A DNA stretch of 64,000 bases from Castellaniella sp. (GTDB taxonomy: Bacteria > Pseudomonadota > Gammaproteobacteria > Burkholderiales > Burkholderiaceae_B): assembly GCF_034675845.1 (NCBI RefSeq), contig NZ_JAUCCU010000002.1, positions 682,001 to 746,000 of the forward strand, in the 5' to 3' direction. The position numbers and the translations under genes are program-made. The notes below the pieces were generated by a model that was not told the DNA's origin, ran no database searches, and saw nothing but the letters and a program-made list of their open reading frames with translations. Positions 9,541 to 18,209 of this stretch are shown in pieces; the stretch's first letter is position 1, and each line of letters begins with the position of its first letter.

Positions 9541-10518
9541 CTAGTCGATTGATCGTAGTTTCTTTCGCGTTTCAGATGGTAGTTCACCGAAGAGATCTCG
9601 ATACCACCCCGAAGAGCGGCCTAACTCGCTAAGCCCCCAGCGGTTCGTTATGCTGGCTAGTGTTGACGTGAGCTCTGCATTAGAGATCAACTCATGACGG
9701 ATCCGATGAAGGCGTAATTTCTGGACATACGCATAAGGGGTTTCACCAAGTAGGAGTATGAACGCACGATGTAGTGTGCGTGTCGAGGTTGCTGCGGCAT
9801 GCGCAATCATTTCTACCGTCAATGCGCTGTCAAGGTTTTCATGAATAAAGGCGCGGGCTTTTTGGAAAACTCTGGTGTGGCCCTGCGGGTTTCTAATGCC
9901 AGCGATCGTGCGAGGCGGTCGACCAAGATGAGTAACAAGCGTGGTGGTGAGGTATTTTATCGGGTCAATTCTCTTTTGAATATCTGAGTCTGCCGAGGTA
10001 TGGACATCTTGAAAGAGACGCCGAAGTTTTAATAGCTTCTTTTCTGGAAGTTGGCGTCCGAAAAAACCGGTGCCGCCTAGGCTACGCGCGGTTAAGACTA
10101 TGTCGTGTTCGGCTGCGATTTCCTCCAGTCGATCCTCACTTAATGTGATCACGGCATATAGCGAGTTTGGCATGTAAAGTGAATCATGTTCGTCGTTGGG
10201 CATAAACACGCCTATATCGCCAGAAGCTGCCTCATGGAGCCAGTGCCGTGTTCCAGAGGGCATAGTGATGCCGACGCCCAAGGTTATTTGATCTTCTGAC
10301 AGTGGGCCGCTTAGCGCAACTTTTGCCCCGATGAGGCCCGTTGAGCAACGAACATCATCGTGCGCCATGAACCCAAGGCTGCCAGAGATTGGTGCGCGAG
10401 ACATTTGCACGATGTCTAAACCCGCGCCATAAACCGCGTCGCTCAGGGACTCTAAGTTAGAGAGAGATATATGAGACCATTGATTCTCAGAAGAGCGTTC
10501 CAAAGCGTGAGTGGTCAT
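9541..10518 (-). CDS. AraC-family transcriptional regulator
   Basis: A 325-residue regulator. The N-terminal two thirds is a ligand or dimerisation domain of the AraC-binding type. The C-terminal about 105 residues form the double helix-turn-helix DNA-binding domain, with LTVEMIAHAAATSTRTLHRAF (first HTH) and YVQKLRLHRIRHEL (linker helix). It sits just upstream of the two broken DUF1254 genes on the same strand, so it is the obvious candidate to regulate them, but this is inferred from position only. The gene itself looks intact. Confidence 0.88.
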   Translation of the reverse strand: MTTHALERSSENQWSHISLSNLESLSDAVYGAGLDIVQMSRAPISGSLGFMAHDDVRCSTGLIGAKVALSGPLSEDQITLGVGITMPSGTRHWLHEAASGDIGVFMPNDEHDSLYMPNSLYAVITLSEDRLEEIAAEHDIVLTARSLGGTGFFGRQLPEKKLLKLRRLFQDVHTSADSDIQKRIDPIKYLTTTLVTHLGRPPRTIAGIRNPQGHTRVFQKARAFIHENLDSALTVEMIAHAAATSTRTLHRAFILLLGETPYAYVQKLRLHRIRHELISNAELTSTLASITNRWGLSELGRSSGWYRDLFGELPSETRKKLRSID

Positions 10519-10640
10519 TTCTCACTCTCTCAATATGTGGTTCCTAAAATTGATGCTACTGTTTATGCCTCAGAGAGGCAAGAGGGAATTTGCTTACGCA
10601 GGATTCTTGTACGCTTTCATTACGAGATTTAGGGACGTTT

Positions 10641-10660
10641 GAAGCGCCCCGGGGCGCTTC
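10641..10660. repeat. 20-bp perfect palindrome between hutG and the araC-type gene
   Basis: GAAGCGCCCC is followed immediately by its exact reverse complement. It can form an 8-bp GC-rich hairpin with a 4-base loop downstream of hutG and upstream of the AraC-type gene (both minus strand). It could terminate hutG transcription, though no T run follows, or it could be an operator. Confidence 0.5.
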
Positions 10661-10743
10661 ACGTTTGCGGTAATGCCCACATCTGAACTTGTCTCGATTT
10701 CACGTACAGCAGCTCATCCTGGCCCTGGTAAGTAACCAACCAC

Positions 10744-11688
10744 TCAAGGCGCCAACAACATCCAAGCCAGCCGCGCCGCCAAGCGGGCAGTATGCTGGTC
10801 AATATCATATTCCGGGTTCATTTCCGCCAGATCGGCTAAGCGCAGCTTGCCGCTGGCCTTGACGTGCCGGACCACGGCCTCGACCACCGTCATCGGGATG
10901 CCGAAGGCCGCAGGCGCCGATACGCCCGGCGCGACGGCTGCGGGCAGGCAATCCAGGTCGATCGTCAGATAGATATGGTCGGCCTGATTGATCAGGCTGT
11001 TCAGGTCCGCCAGTCTGGCGTCGAGATGGCGCTCTTGCATGTCTGTGTCTTCTATGTAGAAGACACCCAAGTCCTTCGCATGCTGGAACAGCCCGGCAGT
11101 ATTGCCGAGCCGTGAAATGCCGAAGACGGCATAGGTGACAGGCTGATTCTGCTGACCGCAAAACGCCAGAATCTGGTCGAAGGGCGTGCCTGAACTGCCC
11201 GGTCGGCTGGTCCTCAGGTCGAAGTGTGCGTCAAGATTGATGATCAGAATGGATCGCGCTGCCTCTTGATCTTGGTTCGAGAGATGGGCGTGCAGACCCT
11301 GGAAGCTGCCCCAGGCCATTTCATGGCCCCCGCCCAGCACCACCAGCCGTGCACCCGTATCGAGAATCTGGCCCACCTGATCACCCAGCTTGGCCTGCGC
11401 CTGTTCCAGGGCATCGCCCTCGCAGGGGATGTCGCCGGCATCCCACAAGACGGACAAGTCATGGGCGGGCAGTCCGGCCATCATGCGGCGGATGGCGTGC
11501 GGCGCCAGCCGGGCGCCGGGGCGTCCTTGATTGCGGCGCACGCCGGCATCGCTGGCAAATCCAAGCACCACGGCCTCGTTTGCCTGGCAGGCCAGGGGCC
11601 CTGTTTGCACGATCTGAAACAGCCGACGGGTATCGCCCTGTTCGCCCGCGTCGTTGCGGCCGTGCCAGGGATTCGTGTCTTGCGTCAT
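10744..11688 (-). CDS. hutG: Formimidoylglutamase (HutG, arginase family)
   Basis: HutG hydrolyses N-formimino-L-glutamate to glutamate and formamide in histidine degradation. The 314-residue protein has arginase-family metal ligands: GGGHE (119-123), DAHFD (153-157) and IDLD (243-246). The conserved blocks DAGVRRNQGRPGAR and GGGHEMAWGSFQGL match HutG better than agmatinase or arginase. It starts 13 bases after an amino-acid ABC ATPase gene and is the last gene of an apparent operon IclR - binding protein - permease - ATPase - hutG. This suggests uptake of histidine, formiminoglutamate or a related compound. No other hut genes are in the window. Confidence 0.85.
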   Translation of the reverse strand: MTQDTNPWHGRNDAGEQGDTRRLFQIVQTGPLACQANEAVVLGFASDAGVRRNQGRPGARLAPHAIRRMMAGLPAHDLSVLWDAGDIPCEGDALEQAQAKLGDQVGQILDTGARLVVLGGGHEMAWGSFQGLHAHLSNQDQEAARSILIINLDAHFDLRTSRPGSSGTPFDQILAFCGQQNQPVTYAVFGISRLGNTAGLFQHAKDLGVFYIEDTDMQERHLDARLADLNSLINQADHIYLTIDLDCLPAAVAPGVSAPAAFGIPMTVVEAVVRHVKASGKLRLADLAEMNPEYDIDQHTARLAARLAWMLLAP

Positions 11689-11701
11689 TGCTTCTTCTAC
11701 C

Positions 11702-12460
11702 TTACTTCTTGAGTACCGCCTGCAAGAACGAGCGGGTCCGTTCTTCCTTCGGCGCTGTGAAAATCACGTCAGGCACGTCGGCTTCGATGATATTCCCGCC
11801 ATCCATCACGACGACCATATCAGCCATTTCACGGGCAAATCCCATTTCGTGGGTCACCACCATCATGGTCATGCCTTCCTTGACGAGCAATTTCATGACG
11901 CTCAGCACTTCGCCGACCAGCTCGGGGTCCAGTGCCGAGGTGGGTTCGTCAAACAGCATGACCTTGGGCTCCATGGCAAGCGCGCGGGCGATGGCGACAC
12001 GCTGCTTCTGTCCGCCCGACAGGCTGGCTGGCATGGCATCGACTTTTTCCGCCAGTCCCACTTTGGTAAGCAGTTGGCGAGCCAGGACTTCGGAATCCGC
12101 AGCGTTCATGCCGCGCAGTGTCCGCGGCCCCACCGTCACGTTTTCCAGGACAGACAGGTGGGGAAACAGGTTGAATGATTGAAACACCATGCCGACCTGC
12201 ATCCGCAGCTTGTTCAGGTCTTTATCGGCGAGCAGGCGCCCGTCGGCCACCAGGCGGTGATCGCAGATATCGATGGTGCCTTTTTGCGGCACTTCCAGGC
12301 CGTTGCAGCAACGCAGCAGGGTGCTCTTGCCCGACCCGCTGGGGCCGATGACGACCACCACCTGGGACTGATTGACCTCGAGATCGACGCCCTTGAGCAC
12401 ATCGTTGCTGCCGTACGACTTGTGTAATTGGTGGATTTTGATCATGGCTGGGGCCGTCAT
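11702..12460 (-). CDS. Polar amino-acid ABC transporter ATP-binding protein
   Basis: A 252-residue cytoplasmic ATPase of the HisP/GlnQ type that powers amino-acid import. It shows Walker A GPSGSGKST, signature LSGGQKQRVAIARAL, Walker B VMLFDEPTSALDPE and the H-loop VVTHEMGFA. The start at 12460 is chosen because its ATG overlaps the stop of the permease gene (ATGA), so the longer upstream frame to 12535 is unlikely to be used. It forms a transporter with the two preceding genes and is cotranscribed with hutG. Confidence 0.92.
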   Translation of the reverse strand: MTAPAMIKIHQLHKSYGSNDVLKGVDLEVNQSQVVVVIGPSGSGKSTLLRCCNGLEVPQKGTIDICDHRLVADGRLLADKDLNKLRMQVGMVFQSFNLFPHLSVLENVTVGPRTLRGMNAADSEVLARQLLTKVGLAEKVDAMPASLSGGQKQRVAIARALAMEPKVMLFDEPTSALDPELVGEVLSVMKLLVKEGMTMMVVTHEMGFAREMADMVVVMDGGNIIEADVPDVIFTAPKEERTRSFLQAVLKK

Positions 12461-13125
12461 TGCACCATCCCTCCGGCTTTCATGCGCAATTCGATGCGAT
12501 GCAGAATTATGGTTGTCGTGGTCGTCATGATCCAATAGATCACGGCGATCACCAGGTAAATCTCAAGCGAGCGATAGGAAACACTGATGATTTTCTGGCC
12601 TTCATGCATCAGGTCGTGAATCGTCACCAGCGACACCAGCGCCGAGTTCTTGATCAGTGAAATGAATTCATTGCCCAGCGGCGGGATCATACGCACGAAT
12701 GCCTGGGGCAGGATGATCTTGAGCATGGCTTGTCGGGACGACATGCCCAGCGATCGCGCGGCTTCCATCTGGCCGCGATCAATGGACTGGATGGCACCCC
12801 GTACGATCTCCGACACATAGGATGCCGAATACATACCCAGCCCCACGACGCCGCAGACGAAGGCCGGCAACAGGATGCCGAATCGCGGCAAGCCAAAGAA
12901 CCAGATGAACAACTGCACCAGCAGCGGGGTGCCGCGAAAGCACGACAGGTAGATGCTGCAGATCCCGTAAGCTGTCTTGCGTTGTGGGTTCAGGCGTCCG
13001 ATCCCGATCAGCAGGCCCAGCAGGCAAGACAGCACTAGCGCGCTGAGCGTCACTTCGATGGTGACGATGGCGCCGCTGAGCAGCGCCGTCCAGTCGGTCA
13101 GGGCCGGCGTGAAATCAAAATTCAT
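12457..13125 (-). CDS. Polar amino-acid ABC transporter permease
   Basis: A 222-residue inner-membrane permease of the HisM/GlnP family with about five membrane segments. The EAA loop is visible as EAARSLGMSSRQAMLKIILPQAF (starting near residue 120), the contact site for the ATPase. Only one permease gene is present, so it probably works as a homodimer. It overlaps the binding-protein gene upstream and the ATPase gene downstream by ATGA junctions. Confidence 0.92.
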   Translation of the reverse strand: MNFDFTPALTDWTALLSGAIVTIEVTLSALVLSCLLGLLIGIGRLNPQRKTAYGICSIYLSCFRGTPLLVQLFIWFFGLPRFGILLPAFVCGVVGLGMYSASYVSEIVRGAIQSIDRGQMEAARSLGMSSRQAMLKIILPQAFVRMIPPLGNEFISLIKNSALVSLVTIHDLMHEGQKIISVSYRSLEIYLVIAVIYWIMTTTTTIILHRIELRMKAGGMVQ

Positions 13126-13868
13126 TGCGCGTCGCCTTCAAACCATTTATTGACGATCTTGTCATAAGTACCATTGGCCTTCAGACGGCCCAGTGCCTCG
13201 TTCAGGGCTTGCAAGGTTTTGGGCTGGTTCTTGCTGACGGCGATGCCGTATTCTTCCGTGGTGATCTGCTCGTTCAGCACCGTCAGGTCGGGGTGTGATT
13301 GCGCATACAGCTTGGCAGCCGGCTTGCCTGTCACGGCGGCATCGGTGCGACCCACTTCGACCAGGTTGAACATTTCCTGGTTTTTCTCGACTTCAACGCG
13401 CTGGACGTCGGGATAGTGTTCTTGCAGATACTTCACGGATTTTGTGCCGACCTGGACGGAGACTTTCTTGCCATCCAGGTCCTTCAGGGTTTTGATCGGG
13501 CCGTCCTTCTTGGTCAGGACAACCAGGCCGCCAGCGTAATAGGAGTGCGTGAAATCCACGACCTGGCTGCGGGCCTCCGTGATGTAGATGGCCGAGACGG
13601 CAGCATCGGCGCGCCCCGAGATGACTGCGGGAATCAGGCCTTTGAAATCGATGTCGGTCCATTCGATGGTCAGGCCAGCTTCTTTGGCCAGTGCTTCCGT
13701 CAGTTCAATGTCAAAGCCCGTGCGCACCCCTGATTCCGTGAACTCCATGGGGGGAAAGGTCGGGTCGGTCACGATGCGGATTGTGTTCGATGCGGCCAGG
13801 CTGGCAGCTGCAAAGCCGCTCATGGAGATGGCAAGCGCAGCGGAGATGAGTTTCTTGCTCAGTGTCAT
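13122..13868 (-). CDS. Amino-acid ABC transporter periplasmic binding protein
   Basis: A 248-residue family 3 solute-binding protein. It has a signal peptide (MTLSKKLISAALAISMSGFAA, cleaved near SLA-AS). The mature part begins NTIRIVTDPTFPPMEF and has GFDIELTEALAKEAG, both typical of polar amino-acid binders. It captures the substrate for the permease/ATPase pair that follows. The specificity cannot be read from the sequence; the link to hutG suggests histidine or a breakdown product. Confidence 0.9.
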   Translation of the reverse strand: MTLSKKLISAALAISMSGFAAASLAASNTIRIVTDPTFPPMEFTESGVRTGFDIELTEALAKEAGLTIEWTDIDFKGLIPAVISGRADAAVSAIYITEARSQVVDFTHSYYAGGLVVLTKKDGPIKTLKDLDGKKVSVQVGTKSVKYLQEHYPDVQRVEVEKNQEMFNLVEVGRTDAAVTGKPAAKLYAQSHPDLTVLNEQITTEEYGIAVSKNQPKTLQALNEALGRLKANGTYDKIVNKWFEGDAQ

Positions 13869-13888
13869 GATAGGTTCCTTTGATGCGG

Positions 13889-14638
13889 TTAGTGGCTTTG
13901 TAGCCGAGACGAAATGCGTGCAGCCACACGGGTGGTCATGCTGATGAGATTCTGCGTGCGGTTTTCAATGCGGGTGCTGGGTACCATCAGGGTCACCACG
14001 GCAATCGCGTGGCTGGTCTGCTGAAAAATGGGCGCACTCACGCCCCAGACCCCTTCATCCACTTCGCTGATGGAACAGGCATATCCCTGGGTCTGGATCT
14101 GGGCCAATTCGCCTTCCAGCGCGGTGCGGGATTCGTCTGTGATCAGATTGCGGGTTTGCAAGTCTTTCAGGGCGGCGCGCTGGCGATCCTTTGCCATGAA
14201 CGCCAGCAGTGCCTTGGCGGATGCGCCGCTCAGCAAGGGCAGGCTGCGTCCCTTGACGAAAGAGCAGCGCAGGGGCTGGCGACTTTCGATCATTTCCAGG
14301 CAGACCACCTGATTGTTGACGGCGACCATCAAGCCGGCGGATTCGTTGCTGCTGGTGGAAAGCTGTTCAAGTTCTTCGCGGGCTTCCTGCCGCAGATAGG
14401 AAGATTGTTCGAATCCCCAGGCCAGCGATACACACATGGGGCCGGGTAAGTACTCGTTGTTGCTGTCGATGATGAAGCCCCAACGCTTGAGCAAAGCCAG
14501 TTGCCGGTACAAGGTGCTTTTTGCCAGACCCGTCTCTGAAATCAGATCGGTCATGGAAACCGAGCGTCCCAGTCTAGCCAGCACGGACAGGATGAACAGT
14601 ACTCGCTCAGCTCCGCCTTTGATGGGGTCCGCTTGCAT
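13889..14638 (-). CDS. IclR-family transcriptional regulator
   Basis: A 249-residue regulator with an N-terminal winged helix-turn-helix (about residues 10-60, RSVSMTDLISETGLAKSTLYRQL) and a C-terminal IclR effector domain. It lies 20 bases upstream of the transporter genes on the same strand, so it probably controls its own operon with the transporter and hutG. HutC is the usual hut regulator; an IclR protein here suggests separate control of this branch. Confidence 0.9.
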   Translation of the reverse strand: MQADPIKGGAERVLFILSVLARLGRSVSMTDLISETGLAKSTLYRQLALLKRWGFIIDSNNEYLPGPMCVSLAWGFEQSSYLRQEAREELEQLSTSSNESAGLMVAVNNQVVCLEMIESRQPLRCSFVKGRSLPLLSGASAKALLAFMAKDRQRAALKDLQTRNLITDESRTALEGELAQIQTQGYACSISEVDEGVWGVSAPIFQQTSHAIAVVTLMVPSTRIENRTQNLISMTTRVAARISSRLQSH

Positions 14639-14942
14639 CCATGGGCTCCTTCGTGGCCAGGTCGGCTGCGCATGCAGCCCAGCCTGGGGGTCGTTGTGAT
14701 CAGTCCAGGGAGAAGATTATTCTTTTTTCTCAAAAATTAGCTGGTCATGTCTCATAAAATAAGAAATAAAGGGATATCCCTAATCAGTAGGGATGGATTT
14801 TCCCTGAATCGCAAATGCAAAGCTCAGCCAGCCCGTGTTCGTCAGAAATCCGAACACAGGCATGTCTAGCGTGCAAACGTGGGAAGTAGGGAAGTAGTGC
14901 CAGGCAAGCCAGCGGCATTGCTGCACGCCCGCTGCCGGTCGC
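14639..14942. other. Intergenic region upstream of the IclR gene
   Basis: 304 bases without a gene. The part nearest the IclR start (about 14705-14810) is AT-rich and is the likely promoter region. It holds a perfect 10-bp palindrome, GGGATATCCC, at 14771-14780, a possible operator. Further left, GTGTTCG (14835-14841) pairs with CGAACAC (14851-14857). No terminator for either flanking gene was recognised. Confidence 0.35.
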
Positions 14943-15821
14943 TCAGTAAACTGGCGCTTCGCCTGGCGGGCGGCGCTTGAACCGGCGATGCACCCAGTAG
15001 TATTGCTCAGGCATTTCGCGGATGCGTGTTTCGAGAAACTGGTTCATCGCCAGGGCGTCTGCCTGATCGTCCCCGCTGGGGAAGGTCGGCAGCGCCGGAT
15101 AGATTCGTAGCTTGTAGCCGCGATAGTTGGGCAGCACTTCCGCGACAAAGGGAACGACGCGCGCGCCGCTGAGGCGCGCGAGGCGCGACACGGCAGTCAG
15201 CGTACAGGCAGGCACGCCGAAGAACGGCACGAACACCGAATCGCGCAGCCCGAAGTCCATGTCTGCGGCCAGCATGATGGGCTGACCGGCTTTCAAGATG
15301 CTCAAGATATGACGGGCGCTATGGTGGCGCGGAATCATCAGAGAGCCAAATCGTGAGCGTTGTTCCCTGGAAATCGTGTCCGTTGTTTCGTCCGACATTG
15401 GCGTGTAGATGGAGGCGACCGGGTGCTGTATCGAATAGTACATACAGGCGGCTTCGATGGCGGTGAAATGAAATCCCAGGAAAATGGTCGGCTGGTCGTA
15501 GCGGTCCTGCAGTTCGATGGCGCTGTCCAGTTCGACCAGACTGGTGATGGCATGCGCGCTGCCATACCACTGCAGGCCGCGCTCCAGGTAGCTGCGAATG
15601 ACGTGCTGAAAATTGGCACGGGCCAGGCGTTTGCGCTGGGACTCGGACTTTTCCGGGAAGCACAGGCGCAAATTGGTGTGCAGAATATGTCGACGCTTGC
15701 CGGGAATCAGGTACAACAGGGAACCCAGGGCTTCACCCAGCCGGGCAACCAGCCCGTAGGGCAGGATAGAGAGGATGCGAAGCAAGCCCGAAAGCATGGC
15801 AGCCTGGGTTTTCTTTTTCAT
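14943..15821 (-). CDS. Lipid A biosynthesis acyltransferase family protein (LpxL/HtrB-like)
   Basis: A 292-residue inner-membrane acyltransferase of the LpxL/LpxM family, which adds secondary acyl chains to lipid A from acyl-ACP. The HX4E catalytic motif appears as HFTAIEA (about residue 130). The N-terminus has a hydrophobic stretch (LLRILSILPYGLVARL) and the family block RRHILHTNLRLCFPEKS. The start at 15821 (MKKKTQ) is preferred over 15854, which has no better support. Which acylation step it performs cannot be told from the sequence. No neighbouring lipid A gene is present. Confidence 0.85.
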   Translation of the reverse strand: MKKKTQAAMLSGLLRILSILPYGLVARLGEALGSLLYLIPGKRRHILHTNLRLCFPEKSESQRKRLARANFQHVIRSYLERGLQWYGSAHAITSLVELDSAIELQDRYDQPTIFLGFHFTAIEAACMYYSIQHPVASIYTPMSDETTDTISREQRSRFGSLMIPRHHSARHILSILKAGQPIMLAADMDFGLRDSVFVPFFGVPACTLTAVSRLARLSGARVVPFVAEVLPNYRGYKLRIYPALPTFPSGDDQADALAMNQFLETRIREMPEQYYWVHRRFKRRPPGEAPVY

Positions 15822-15883
15822 AGAGTGGGCAGATCCCGAGAGGGAAGCCCGCATTGGGCTGAACCCTCATGCTAGCACGGGGA

Positions 15884-16588
15884 TCAGTGCCGGGCAGACC
15901 GTCGCCCAGGGCAGGTTCCCCATAACCGCCACGCGAGCCGTATGCCGAGCATCACGACAAGCACCACGGCATAGACCTGCGGCTCGAAAAAGTCGTTTTT
16001 TCCAGCACGCATCCAGATGAAGTGCAAGATCGAGAAAATGGCGGCGGGGTAAATCAGCCAATGCAGGCGGGTCCACCAGCGGCCAAGTCGACGCATCCAT
16101 CGGTGGGTGGAGGTCACGGCCAGCGGCACTAGGCAAAGCGTGGCAAGCGTGCCGATGCCGATGAAGTCGCGCTGCCAGATGTCCGTCCACATGGCTGCCA
16201 GCACTGCGCCTCGGTCCCAGAGTGCCCAGGCGATGACGTGCAGCATCGTGTAGAAAAATGCGTATAGCCCCAATTTGCGACGCTGGCGCAGAAGACCGTT
16301 CCAGCCGGTCAGCCGTCGAACGGGCGTCACGGCAAGCGTGACCCAGAGGAAGACCAGTGCCCAGATTCCGCTGGAGCGGGTCAGGAACTCCTGCGGATTG
16401 GCGCTGAGGCTGCCGACGTACCCAAGCACTACCCAGCGGACAAGCGGGAACAGCCCAAATAGGTGAATACACAGTCCAAGTACCAGGCGGCCGCCAGTTG
16501 ATGAATGCCGCTGAGGACGTGCGGTGCTCTGGCCTTGAGTGATTGGCTGAACGCATCTTTGTCGTGCATGACTGTTCTTATCAGTCAT
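15884..16588 (-). CDS. msrQ: Haem-binding membrane subunit MsrQ of the MsrPQ methionine sulfoxide reductase
   Basis: MsrQ is a six-helix b-type haem protein that passes electrons from the quinone pool or flavin to periplasmic MsrP. The protein of about 234 residues has the family pattern: SSGIWALVFLWVTLAVTPVRR, GLYAFFYTMLHVIAWALWD (haem ligand His) and LHWLIYPAAIFSILHFIWMR (further His ligands). The start at 16588 is one base past the msrP stop, which fits translational coupling. The longer frame to 16681 would overlap msrP by about 90 bases. Confidence 0.92.
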   Translation of the reverse strand: MTDKNSHARQRCVQPITQGQSTARPQRHSSTGGRLVLGLCIHLFGLFPLVRWVVLGYVGSLSANPQEFLTRSSGIWALVFLWVTLAVTPVRRLTGWNGLLRQRRKLGLYAFFYTMLHVIAWALWDRGAVLAAMWTDIWQRDFIGIGTLATLCLVPLAVTSTHRWMRRLGRWWTRLHWLIYPAAIFSILHFIWMRAGKNDFFEPQVYAVVLVVMLGIRLAWRLWGTCPGRRSARH

Positions 16589-16589
16589 T

Positions 16590-17552
16590 TTAGAAGTTCC
16601 GACGCAAATCCATGCCCTTGTAGAGGTCTGCCACGTCCTTCTCGTAGCCGTTAAAAGGCCGTGTTGGGATGCGGGCCGCAAAGAAGCCCGAGCCGATACG
16701 GCGTTCGGTCGCCTGACTCCAGCGTGGATGGGGTACTGCCGGATTTACATTGGCATAAAAGCCGTACTCCTGGGGCGCTGCGCGCATCCAGCTTGTGGTC
16801 GGCTGGGTGGATTGCAGGTGAATCCGGACCAGCGACTTACCCGATTTGAAGCCGTACTTCCATGGGACGACGATGCGCATGGGGGCACCGTCCTGCGCGG
16901 GTAGATCGTGGCCGTAAAGTCCGAAGGTGAGTAGCGTCAGCGGATGCATGGCTTCGTCCATGCGCAATCCTTCGACGTAGGGCCAGTCCAGGATATTGCT
17001 GCGCACGCCCGGCATAGCTTCGGGCTGCACCACGGTTGTAAAGACCACGTATTTGGCTTCCTCAGTGGGCTCGACATGCTTGAGCAAGTGCGCGAGCGAG
17101 TAGCCGGCCCAGGGGATTACCAAGGACCATGCCTCTACGCAGCGCAGCCGGTAGACGCGCTCTTCAAGGGGGGCAAGTCTGCGCAGGTCGTCGATATCCA
17201 GCGTGATGGGTTTGCGCACGGCTCCATCGATCTGCACTGTCCAGGGACTCAGCTGCATCTTGTTGGCGTATTGTGCGGGATCGCCCTTGCCGGTGCCGAA
17301 TTCATAGAAATTGTTGTAGGTGGTTATTTCCTGCCAGCTATTGACGGCTTCGTTGGTCGACCATTCAGTGTTGCGCTGCGCAGGAAGTACGGGCCCGGTG
17401 GGCTGGTCGTCAAGCGCCGCGTGAGCCAGGGGGGAAGCCCCCAGCGCAAGTGGCGCAAGCGCAGCACCCTGCAAGAGTCGTCGCCGACCTCGCCAGACGG
17501 ATTCTGGTGTGATGTCCGACGGGGCCACATCTGTTTTCCAGGGGCGCTGCAT
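16590..17552 (-). CDS. msrP: Methionine sulfoxide reductase catalytic subunit MsrP
   Basis: MsrP is a periplasmic molybdopterin enzyme that repairs methionine sulfoxide in proteins. The 320-residue protein has a twin-arginine signal (RGRRRLLQGAALAPLALGA) and the sulfite-oxidase fold. The molybdenum-binding Cys is in YRLRCVEAWS (about residue 137). The C-terminal GFFAARIPTRPFNGYEKDVADLYKGMDLR is typical. It is followed directly by msrQ. The divergent gene at 17628 begins 76 bases away. Confidence 0.95.
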   Translation of the reverse strand: MQRPWKTDVAPSDITPESVWRGRRRLLQGAALAPLALGASPLAHAALDDQPTGPVLPAQRNTEWSTNEAVNSWQEITTYNNFYEFGTGKGDPAQYANKMQLSPWTVQIDGAVRKPITLDIDDLRRLAPLEERVYRLRCVEAWSLVIPWAGYSLAHLLKHVEPTEEAKYVVFTTVVQPEAMPGVRSNILDWPYVEGLRMDEAMHPLTLLTFGLYGHDLPAQDGAPMRIVVPWKYGFKSGKSLVRIHLQSTQPTTSWMRAAPQEYGFYANVNPAVPHPRWSQATERRIGSGFFAARIPTRPFNGYEKDVADLYKGMDLRRNF

Positions 17553-17592
17553 GGTATACCTCCATTGCTCGTGACTACTGCTGCTATTGGAC

Positions 17593-17611
17593 GGTAAGCT
17601 AACGGCTTACC
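17593..17611. promoter_or_regulatory. Inverted repeat between msrP and the zeta-like kinase gene
   Basis: GGTAAGC (17593-17599) and GCTTACC (17605-17611) form a 7-bp inverted repeat around TAACG. It lies 17 bases before the start of the kinase gene and 41 bases from msrP, divergent. It could be an operator for either gene. There is no direct evidence of function. Confidence 0.35.
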
Positions 17612-17627
17612 TAGGGGGAGGGCCTGG

Positions 17628-18209
17628 ATGAATGTTACGCCTACCTGTTGGATTATTGCAGGCCCCAATGGTGCGGGCAAAACAACCTTTGCGCTGGATT
17701 ACCTGCCCGCAGTGGCTCAGTGTCAGACGTTTATCAACGCTGACCTGATCGCTGCTGGGCTCTCGCCCTTAAATCCCGAGCGCGAGCAGTTGGCGGCGTC
17801 AAGGCTGTATCTCGCGGAAATTGACCGATGCGAGCGCGCCTGTCAGAATTTCGCTTTCGAGACAACATTGTCCGGGCGCGGTTATCTGCGGCTGGTGGAT
17901 CGCTTGATGCAAAGCGGCTGGCGAGTGGAGATGTCATACTTGGCCCTATCCAATGTGCAGCTGTCCCATGATCGGGTAGCAGAGCGTGTCGCGCACGGCG
18001 GCCATGGCATCCCGACTGAGGCAATTGAACGGCGCTTTGCCCGCAGCTTATACAACTTGTTTGAACTGTATGCCCCCAGGGTCAGCCTGACGCGCTGCTA
18101 CCTGAACAGCCAGGACAATCCTGACCTTGTGTTTACTCAGCAGGGGAACCATGTTGAAATTCTTGATGACGCTGTTTATCGGCACCTACGCAATGAGGCG
18201 GGCCTATGA
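17628..18209 (+). CDS. Zeta-toxin-like P-loop kinase
   Basis: A 193-residue protein of the zeta-toxin / AAA_33 family. Walker A is AGPNGAGKTTFA (about residues 11-22). NADLIAAGLSPLNPE follows the P loop as in zeta toxins, and FAFETTLSGRGYLRLVDRL is the conserved block after it. Zeta toxins phosphorylate UDP-N-acetylglucosamine; many chromosomal homologues are uncharacterised, so toxicity is not proven. A purine-rich ribosome binding site (AGGGGGAGGG) precedes the ATG. It overlaps the next small gene by ATGA. No epsilon-like antitoxin lies upstream. Confidence 0.78.
   Translation: MNVTPTCWIIAGPNGAGKTTFALDYLPAVAQCQTFINADLIAAGLSPLNPEREQLAASRLYLAEIDRCERACQNFAFETTLSGRGYLRLVDRLMQSGWRVEMSYLALSNVQLSHDRVAERVAHGGHGIPTEAIERRFARSLYNLFELYAPRVSLTRCYLNSQDNPDLVFTQQGNHVEILDDAVYRHLRNEAGL

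Noticed and set aside
11349..12182. Long plus-strand ORF across hutG and the ATPase gene
   Set aside because: It is Arg/Ser-rich shadow coding of the real minus-strand genes with no family motif.
12461..12535. Longer start of the ABC ATPase at 12535
   Set aside because: The added residues are His/Asp-rich and lie antisense-free inside the permease gene; the ATGA overlap at 12460 gives the usual family length.
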